Source of the DNA: Pseudomonas fluorescens
GTDB taxonomy: Bacteria > Pseudomonadota > Gammaproteobacteria > Pseudomonadales > Pseudomonadaceae
Direction: 5' to 3'
DNA length: 39,939 nucleotides
NCBI RefSeq assembly: GCF_000968015.1
Contig: NZ_LACH01000108.1
Span: forward strand, 1-39,939
The translations under genes were made by a program, and so were the position numbers. The notes beneath the pieces were generated by a model, which saw only the letters and a program-made list of their open reading frames with translations, was not told the DNA's origin and ran no database searches. This document shows positions 35,218 through 39,939 of the stretch, piece after piece. Position 1 is the first letter of the stretch. Every line of letters starts with the position of its first letter.

Positions 35218-36012
35218 ATGAACTCAGTCCGGTCCCAAGGTACGGCTCTCGTTACCGGTGCTTCTTCCGGTATCGGTGCGATTTACGCCGAGCGGTTGGC
35301 GGCGCGTGGTTTTGATTTGTTATTGGTCGCCCGTGATCAAGAGCGGCTGGAAGCGGCGGCGAGCAAGTTGCGCGCCGAGCATGGTGTTCAGGTCGAGGTG
35401 CTCAAGGCGGATCTGACGCAAAAGGATGATGTGCTGAAGCTTGAACAACGTCTTCACAGCGATTCGAGTATCAGCCTGTTGCTGAACAACGCCGGTGTTG
35501 CAGCGGATGGTTTGTTGGCCAACGCCGACATGGATCAGCTGGAACGTTTGATTCAACTGAACGTGACAACGGTCACGCGACTGGCTTCGGCCGCGGCCGC
35601 CAGTTTTGCCAAGGCAGGTCGGGGGACGATCATCAATATCGGGTCAGTGGTGGCGTTGTTTCCCGAGCGCTTCAACGCGACTTACAGCGCCAGCAAGGCT
35701 TATGTGTTAAGTCTGACGCAGTCGTTGAACGCTGAACTGGAGGGCACTGGGGTCAAGGTGCAGGCCGTGTTGCCAGGCGTCACACGCACCGAAATCTGGG
35801 AACGCTCCGGTATCGACGCAACACAGATTCCGGCGGATATGGTCATGGAAGCCGGGGATATGGTTGATGCGGCGTTGTCGGGTCTGGACCAGGGTGAGTT
35901 GGTCACCATTCCTTCGTTGCCGGATGCGGCCGACTGGGATGCCTTCGTTGCGGCGCGTCATGTACTGGCGCCGAATCTTTCCAAAAGTAAGGCCGCCGCG
36001 CGTTACACGTGA
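35218..36012 (+). CDS. SDR family oxidoreductase
   Basis: A 264-residue classical short-chain dehydrogenase. T-G-A-S-S-G-I-G near residues 12-19 binds the cofactor, L-N-N-A-G-V near 88 is the structural N-N-A-G motif, and Y-S-A-S-K near 157-161 is catalytic. The substrate cannot be read from the sequence. AGGAG lies 8 bases before the ATG. It is followed by a FabF-like synthase gene 32 bases downstream, so the two may form an operon, though such pairs do not by themselves prove a fatty-acid role. Confidence 0.88.
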   Translation: MNSVRSQGTALVTGASSGIGAIYAERLAARGFDLLLVARDQERLEAAASKLRAEHGVQVEVLKADLTQKDDVLKLEQRLHSDSSISLLLNNAGVAADGLLANADMDQLERLIQLNVTTVTRLASAAAASFAKAGRGTIINIGSVVALFPERFNATYSASKAYVLSLTQSLNAELEGTGVKVQAVLPGVTRTEIWERSGIDATQIPADMVMEAGDMVDAALSGLDQGELVTIPSLPDAADWDAFVAARHVLAPNLSKSKAAARYT

Positions 36013-36044
36013 GGCGTCATGAATCGGCTTGAGGTATTTGCGGT

Positions 36045-37319
36045 ATGAGTGATCGTCGAGTGGTTGTAACGGGCATGGGCCTGGTGTCTCCATTGGGGTC
36101 TGGCGTCGAAGCCGTTTGGTCGCGTCTGTTGGCCGGGCGTTCCGGGTTGCGCAATTTGCCGGACGAGGTGGTTGCCGATTTGCCGGCCAAGGTTGGGGGT
36201 GCAGTGCCGACGCTGGCTGACGATCCCGAGGCGGGGTTCGACCCGGACCGGGCGACGGCGCCCAAAGAGCAGAAGAAGATGGACCGCTTCATTATGTTCG
36301 CCATGGAAGCGGCGCGTCAGGCACTGGAGCAGGCCGGTTGGCAAGCGGCGGACGCCAATGCCCAGGAACGTACTGCAACCATTATCGGTTCCGGCGTGGG
36401 TGGTTTCGGTGCGATAGCCGATGCGGTGCGCACCACGGACAGTCGTGGGCCGCGACGCCTGTCGCCGTTCACCATTCCTTCATTTCTGGTCAACCTCGCC
36501 GCGGGTCATGTGTCGATCCAGCACGGTTTCAAGGGACCATTGGGTGCGCCGGTGACGGCTTGTGCGGCCGGGGTGCAGGCGATTGGTGATGCGGCGCGAC
36601 TAATTCGTTGTGGCGAGGCAGACATCGCGGTATGTGGCGGCGCGGAAGCGGCGATCGATCGCGTCAGTCTCGCCGGGTTTGCCGCTGCTCGCGCCTTGTC
36701 CAGTGGTTACAACGACACCCCGGAGCGTGCCTCGCGGCCGTTTGACAGTGACCGCGATGGCTTCGTCATGGGGGAGGGCGCTGGCCTTCTGGTCATCGAA
36801 TCACTGGAGCATGCCCTGGCTCGTGGTGCTCAACCGCTGGCGGAATTGGTCGGTTACGGCACCAGTGCCGACGCCTATCACCTGACGGCAGGTCCCGAGG
36901 ATGGCAGCGGTGCGCGACGGGCGATGTCGCTGGCATTGGCCCAGGCAGGCATTTCGCCCGCGCAGGTGCAGCATCTCAATGCTCACGCAACCTCGACCCC
37001 GGTCGGGGACTTGGGAGAGTTGGCGGCCATCAAGGCGTTGTTCGGCACGGATAACAAAATCGCCGTGACATCGACCAAATCGGCCACCGGGCATTTGCTC
37101 GGTGCAGCGGGCGGTATCGAGGCGATCTTCACGTTGTTGGCAATTCGCGATCAGGTCGTGCCGGCCACCCTCAACTTCGACAACCCGGACCCTGCCGCCC
37201 AAGGCGTCGACATCGTCCACGGTCAGGCGCGGCCGATGGCCATCGAATACGCGCTGTCCAATGGCTTCGGGTTTGGTGGGGTGAATGCCAGCGTGCTGTT
37301 CAAGCGCTGGGAGGGTTAG
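36045..37319 (+). CDS. beta-ketoacyl-ACP synthase II-like protein
   Basis: A 424-residue condensing enzyme close to FabF. The catalytic cysteine is C173 in V-T-A-C-A-A-G-V, with histidines at 314 (N-A-H-A-T-S-T-P) and 350 (K-S-A-T-G-H-L-L-G-A-A-G-G) and the conserved lysine at 345. It elongates acyl-ACP with malonyl-ACP. The main fabF usually lies in the fab cluster with acpP, so this is likely a second copy. It ends by overlapping the convergent tetR gene by four bases. Confidence 0.88.
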   Translation: MSDRRVVVTGMGLVSPLGSGVEAVWSRLLAGRSGLRNLPDEVVADLPAKVGGAVPTLADDPEAGFDPDRATAPKEQKKMDRFIMFAMEAARQALEQAGWQAADANAQERTATIIGSGVGGFGAIADAVRTTDSRGPRRLSPFTIPSFLVNLAAGHVSIQHGFKGPLGAPVTACAAGVQAIGDAARLIRCGEADIAVCGGAEAAIDRVSLAGFAAARALSSGYNDTPERASRPFDSDRDGFVMGEGAGLLVIESLEHALARGAQPLAELVGYGTSADAYHLTAGPEDGSGARRAMSLALAQAGISPAQVQHLNAHATSTPVGDLGELAAIKALFGTDNKIAVTSTKSATGHLLGAAGGIEAIFTLLAIRDQVVPATLNFDNPDPAAQGVDIVHGQARPMAIEYALSNGFGFGGVNASVLFKRWEG

Positions 37320-37873
37320 TCCCGGGGCTGTTTGAGATAGGCGCGAGTCACGTCGAGAATCCGCTGAGCCAGCTCGGGATTCTCGACACTGCGTGACAGC
37401 AATAAAGCCCCGACCAGTGTCGACATGATAACGACGCTTTGGTCGGCGGCGTCCTCGTCTTCAAGAGTGCCTTGCACTTGTTCGAGCCGTGCGTTGAGCA
37501 CCACGTCAGTGGTCGGGCTTTGCTGCCCGCGCAGGCCGAGTTCCGATGACATGGTCGGCAACGGGCAACCCTCATCGGGTGAAGTCTGGTGCCATTCGGA
37601 CAAATAGGCGTCGATGAACGCTTCCAGCGGACGATCTTGAGCGAAGAGCTCGGCGCAAATGATGTCGACCTGCTCGCTGGCGGCTTGCAACGCCTTTTCC
37701 ACCAGTTCGTCTTTGGACTTGAAATGCGAGTAGAAACCACCGTGAGTCAGGCCCAGTGCTTTCATCAGCGGTTGCAGACCTGTCGCGCCAATGCCATCGC
37801 GGCGAAAGCGTGCTGACGCTTCCTTGATGATGCGTTGGTGGGTCTGGGCTTTATGGTCCTGCGAGTAACGCAT
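37316..37873 (-). CDS. TetR family transcriptional regulator
   Basis: A 185-residue repressor-type regulator. The N-terminal helix-turn-helix spans about residues 10-55, with L-M-K-A-L-G-L-T-H-G-G-F-Y-S-H-F as the recognition region, in the style of the AcuR/NemR-like branch (G-G-F-Y-x-H-F). The C-terminal ligand domain is not diagnostic. ATG 37873 has GGAGA upstream; an in-frame start at 37891 is less likely. It is convergent with the fabF-like gene and divergent from the gntR gene. A role in regulating the SDR-FabF pair is possible but unsupported. Confidence 0.88.
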   Translation of the reverse strand: MRYSQDHKAQTHQRIIKEASARFRRDGIGATGLQPLMKALGLTHGGFYSHFKSKDELVEKALQAASEQVDIICAELFAQDRPLEAFIDAYLSEWHQTSPDEGCPLPTMSSELGLRGQQSPTTDVVLNARLEQVQGTLEDEDAADQSVVIMSTLVGALLLSRSVENPELAQRILDVTRAYLKQPRD

Positions 37874-38020
37874 CGGGTATCTCCGCAACAATGCGCCATA
37901 TTAACCAATGAAAATGGGATGGTGATTGTACTTCTACTTCTAAAAAGCATGCAGATGAGTCCAACTCCGTCCTGCTGTCTAGAATGAACTGGCACGAATA
38001 GTGATTACTCATTAACTGAC

Positions 38021-38035
38021 GATTGTTGAACAATC
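38021..38035. promoter_or_regulatory. putative GntR/FadR-type operator overlapping the gntR leader
   Basis: GATTGTTGAACAATC is a perfect 7-bp inverted repeat with a single central base. Its core TTGT-TGA-ACAA fits the TNGTNNNACNA pattern used by FadR-type GntR regulators. It ends directly upstream of the AGGAGG ribosome binding site of the gntR gene, which suggests autoregulation. Confidence 0.6.
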
Positions 38036-38049
38036 AGGAGGCAATGAGT

Positions 38050-38703
38050 ATGAACAGCGGACTGTCCCTGGCCGACCACATCACACTTGAGTTGCGCGCC
38101 GACATCATTGGCGGCCGTTTGCTGCCCGGCATGGCGTTGGTGGAAAACGATCTGGTGTCTGCCTACAACGCATCCCGCAATACCATCCGCGAAGCGCTGC
38201 ATCGCCTGGGGCAGGAAGGTCTGACCCGTTATGTACGCAACAAGGGCGTGATGGTACGCAGGCTGGGCGTCGAGGATGTGCGGGATCTGTTCAAGGTCAG
38301 GCGCACCCTGGAGTTGCAGGCCATCAGCGCGAGCCAGCCGCTGCGCGACTATCAATCCGACCGGATGCTCGAAGCCCTGGAAGCCACCGAGCTTGCCCGG
38401 GAGCGCGAGGACTGGCGCGCCGTCGGCACCCACAGCCTGGCCTTTCATCAACACATCGTTGGATTGCTGCGCAGTCCGTTGTTCGATGAGTTCTTCACCA
38501 ACGTCGTCGCGCAATTGCGCCTGGTGTTCTGCACCGCCCCCGATGAATCTCGTTTTCAGGCGCCCTGGCTGGCGCGCGACCGGCAGATCCATGAGTTGTT
38601 GGCCGAGGGCGACAAACGCGCGGCCGAAGACGCGATGAGCCTCTATCTCGACGATTCCGAACACCTCCTGTTGCAAATGCTTGCTCCAGTTTCCCATCAC
38701 TGA
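38050..38703 (+). CDS. GntR family regulator, FCD (FadR) subfamily
   Basis: A 217-residue regulator. The N-terminal winged helix (about 10-75) has A-S-R-N-T-I-R-E-A-L-H-R-L as recognition helix and G-V-M-V-R-R-L as the wing. The rest is an all-helical FCD ligand domain with F-H-x-x-I-V near 135 and R-D-R-Q-I-H-E-L-L near 180, where metal-binding residues lie. ATG 38050 is preferred: AGGAGG at 38036-38041 is 8 bases away, whereas the ATG at 38044 would be only 2 bases away. It precedes the DUF1989 gene by 15 bases and likely controls it. Confidence 0.88.
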   Translation: MNSGLSLADHITLELRADIIGGRLLPGMALVENDLVSAYNASRNTIREALHRLGQEGLTRYVRNKGVMVRRLGVEDVRDLFKVRRTLELQAISASQPLRDYQSDRMLEALEATELAREREDWRAVGTHSLAFHQHIVGLLRSPLFDEFFTNVVAQLRLVFCTAPDESRFQAPWLARDRQIHELLAEGDKRAAEDAMSLYLDDSEHLLLQMLAPVSHH

Positions 38704-38718
38704 TCGAGGATTCGTGCC

Positions 38719-39570
38719 ATGTACAAAGACTATCCGGCGGCCTATCAAGTCAGCAAAGGCTCAGCCTTGCAGGTGGACAAAGCCTTCTACGAACGGATCC
38801 GCGATGCGAAGGAGGGGCGCACGCTAATCGAGGAATTCGAGGTGCCGATCCGCACCGGTCGCGCCTGGAAGGTGCCGGCCGGGCATGTGTTTCGCGTGAC
38901 CACGCCCGTCGGGCCGCAAGTCGGGGATTTCAACGTCTGGAATGCCAACGATCCACGGGAGCGTTTGTGGGCGGCACGGACCCGGCAGTTACAGGGCGCA
39001 CACGTCAGCACCCATGACCGGCTCTGGTCAAACCTGCCTTTTTTGCGGCCGCTGGTGACCATCACCGATGACAGCCTGGCCGGTTACGGCATCGACGAAC
39101 ATGGCGGTCGCTTGCACGATTTACTCGGCACCCGCTGCGACCCTTATGTGAACAAAATGCTCACCGGCGAAGACTTCCATCATCACTGCCATTCGAACCT
39201 GACCCGGGCGGTGCTGCCTCATGGGCTGACCGAGTTCGACGTGCATGACGTGCTGAACATTTTCCAGTGCACGGGCTTGAACCACGACGACATGTACTTC
39301 ATGAAAGCCTGTCCGGCGCAGAAGGGCGATTACCTGGAGTTTTTCGCCGAAATCGATCTGCTGTGTGCGCTCTCGACCTGCCCGGGCGGTGATCTGTCAC
39401 TGGCCATGTGGGGGCCGGATGCGCAGGATCCGCTGAGCGTGTGTCGCCCGCTCGGGGTGGAGATTTATCGGTTGGAGGATTCGTTGCTTGAGGGGTGGAG
39501 CCAGCCGGAACGCGCGGCATACAAAGGGCTGCATGGCCTTCACATAGCCAAGGCGGATTGGGAGAAGTAA
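38719..39570 (+). CDS. DUF1989 / urea carboxylase-associated family protein
   Basis: A 283-residue protein of the DUF1989 family, often annotated as urea amidolyase-associated. Visible family features are G-R-A-W-K-V-P-A-G-H near 47-56, Q-V-G-D-F-N-V-W-N near 72-80, S-N-L-P-F near 103, H-H-H-C-H-S-N-L near 153-160 and the cysteine-containing A-L-S-T-C-P-G-G-D near 217-225. Histidine and cysteine patterns suggest metal binding. Biochemical roles in the family are linked to urea, guanidine or carboxyguanidine metabolism, but no urea carboxylase or allophanate hydrolase lies in this window. It is probably cotranscribed with gntR. Confidence 0.85.
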   Translation: MYKDYPAAYQVSKGSALQVDKAFYERIRDAKEGRTLIEEFEVPIRTGRAWKVPAGHVFRVTTPVGPQVGDFNVWNANDPRERLWAARTRQLQGAHVSTHDRLWSNLPFLRPLVTITDDSLAGYGIDEHGGRLHDLLGTRCDPYVNKMLTGEDFHHHCHSNLTRAVLPHGLTEFDVHDVLNIFQCTGLNHDDMYFMKACPAQKGDYLEFFAEIDLLCALSTCPGGDLSLAMWGPDAQDPLSVCRPLGVEIYRLEDSLLEGWSQPERAAYKGLHGLHIAKADWEK

Positions 39571-39575
39571 AACGC

Positions 39576-39610
39576 AAAACCCTGTCATTCAATGAGAATG
39601 ACAGGGTTTT
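39576..39610. terminator. strong bidirectional intrinsic terminator
   Basis: A perfect 15-bp inverted repeat (39576-39590 and 39596-39610) encloses a 5-base loop. The stem begins AAAA and ends TTTT, followed by GTTTT, so it can terminate transcription from both strands. It lies in the 43-base gap between two convergent genes. Confidence 0.92.
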
Positions 39611-39613
39611 GTT

Positions 39614-39781
39614 TTAGCGGTCCTGCGCATCCTTGGAATCCGCTTCGGCGTTGCGTTCAGCGACGCGTTTGCGTTGCTCCTCGGTCAGATCGACCTTGTT
39701 GGCGGTGTCACGCAACATCATCAAACCACCAACGATCGAGCCGATTGCAACGACCAGAATCAACCAGGCATACCAGGGCAT
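39614..39781 (-). CDS. DUF2897 family small membrane protein
   Basis: A 55-residue protein starting M-P-W-Y-A-W-L-I-L-V with one membrane helix (about 4-24) and a charged cytoplasmic tail rich in Lys, Arg, Glu and Asp. It matches the small DUF2897 family common in gammaproteobacteria; its function is unknown. ATG 39781 is chosen over an upstream start at 39871 because AAGGAGAG lies just before it and the family begins here. Confidence 0.8.
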   Translation of the reverse strand: MPWYAWLILVVAIGSIVGGLMMLRDTANKVDLTEEQRKRVAERNAEADSKDAQDR

Positions 39782-39906
39782 AGGGCTCTCCTTGAGGGCA
39801 GGCCGATTGGCGGGTTTTGCCAATCGATCGTGCATACCACTTTGAGCGATTAACTTTCGCAGTGGTTCCATTCTATGCCTGATACGCCGTAGACACGGTA
39901 CATCCT

Positions 39907-39939
39907 TGTAGGAGCTGTCGAGTGAAACGAGGCTGCGAT
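39907..39939 (+). repeat. partial REP-like intergenic repeat at the window edge
   Basis: The last 33 bases begin TGTAGGAGCTGTCGAGTG and run into GAGGCTGCGAT, cut by the window end. From memory this is a repeat type found many times in intergenic regions of P. fluorescens-group genomes. Only one copy is visible here, so repetition itself is not shown in this window. Confidence 0.6.

Noticed and set aside
1..39939. tRNA, rRNA or CRISPR features
   Set aside because: No cloverleaf-type sequence, rRNA segment or regularly spaced direct repeats were seen on either strand. The read was by eye, so a small RNA could be missed.

Overview
The window looks like a chromosomal segment of a Pseudomonas species, most likely of the P. 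fluorescens group. Several points support this: an ihfB-lapA pair at one end and wbpV-wbpL-wbpM followed by a comEA-like gene at the other (the classic borders of the Pseudomonas O-antigen locus), moderately GC-rich housekeeping genes, a DUF2897 gene, and a partial fluorescens-type REP-like sequence at the right edge. This assignment rests on recognising gene order and protein families, not on a database search.

Layout. 1-1177: a small lipoprotein gene, ihfB and lapA. 1406-4259: rmlB-rmlD-rmlA, tightly overlapping and without rmlC. 4706-9964: manC, manB, gmd and per (GDP-mannose to GDP-perosamine). 10028-17265: a chain of overlapping genes with a 12-codon leader ORF, the ABC exporter wzm-wzt, three glycosyltransferase genes and a NeuD/PglD-type sugar N-acyltransferase. 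17366-22271: a visibly AT-richer stretch with a polytopic membrane protein of unknown role and two divergent acyltransferase-3 genes. 22473-24413: a decayed IS66-family element with recognisable terminal inverted repeats. 24531-30142: a minus-strand operon of five genes (sugar aminotransferase, GT2, acetyltransferase-ketoisomerase fusion, GtrA-like, large polytopic GtrC-like protein). 30467-34564: wbpV-wbpL-wbpM. 34677-39781: ordinary chromosomal genes (comEA-like, SDR, fabF-like, tetR, gntR, DUF1989, DUF2897).

How the genes fit together (inference from families). WbpM and WbpV should make a UDP-6-deoxy-N-acetylhexosamine such as UDP-QuiNAc, which WbpL attaches to undecaprenyl phosphate as primer. 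ManC, ManB, Gmd and Per make GDP-perosamine, probably N-acylated by the PglD-like protein. The three glycosyltransferases would build a perosamine-type chain in the cytoplasm, and Wzm-Wzt would export it. No wzx, wzy or wzz is present. The minus-strand operon can take the RmlA/RmlB product dTDP-4-keto-6-deoxyglucose to dTDP-3-acylamido-3,6-dideoxyhexose (Fuc3NAc or Qui3NAc), load it on a lipid carrier, flip it and attach it in the periplasm. The two acyltransferase-3 proteins would add O-acyl groups. The most interesting feature is this apparently self-contained make-load-flip-attach side-branch module placed within an ABC-exporter O-antigen locus, with two membrane proteins (17366-18718 and 24531-26735) whose exact roles cannot be assigned from sequence alone.
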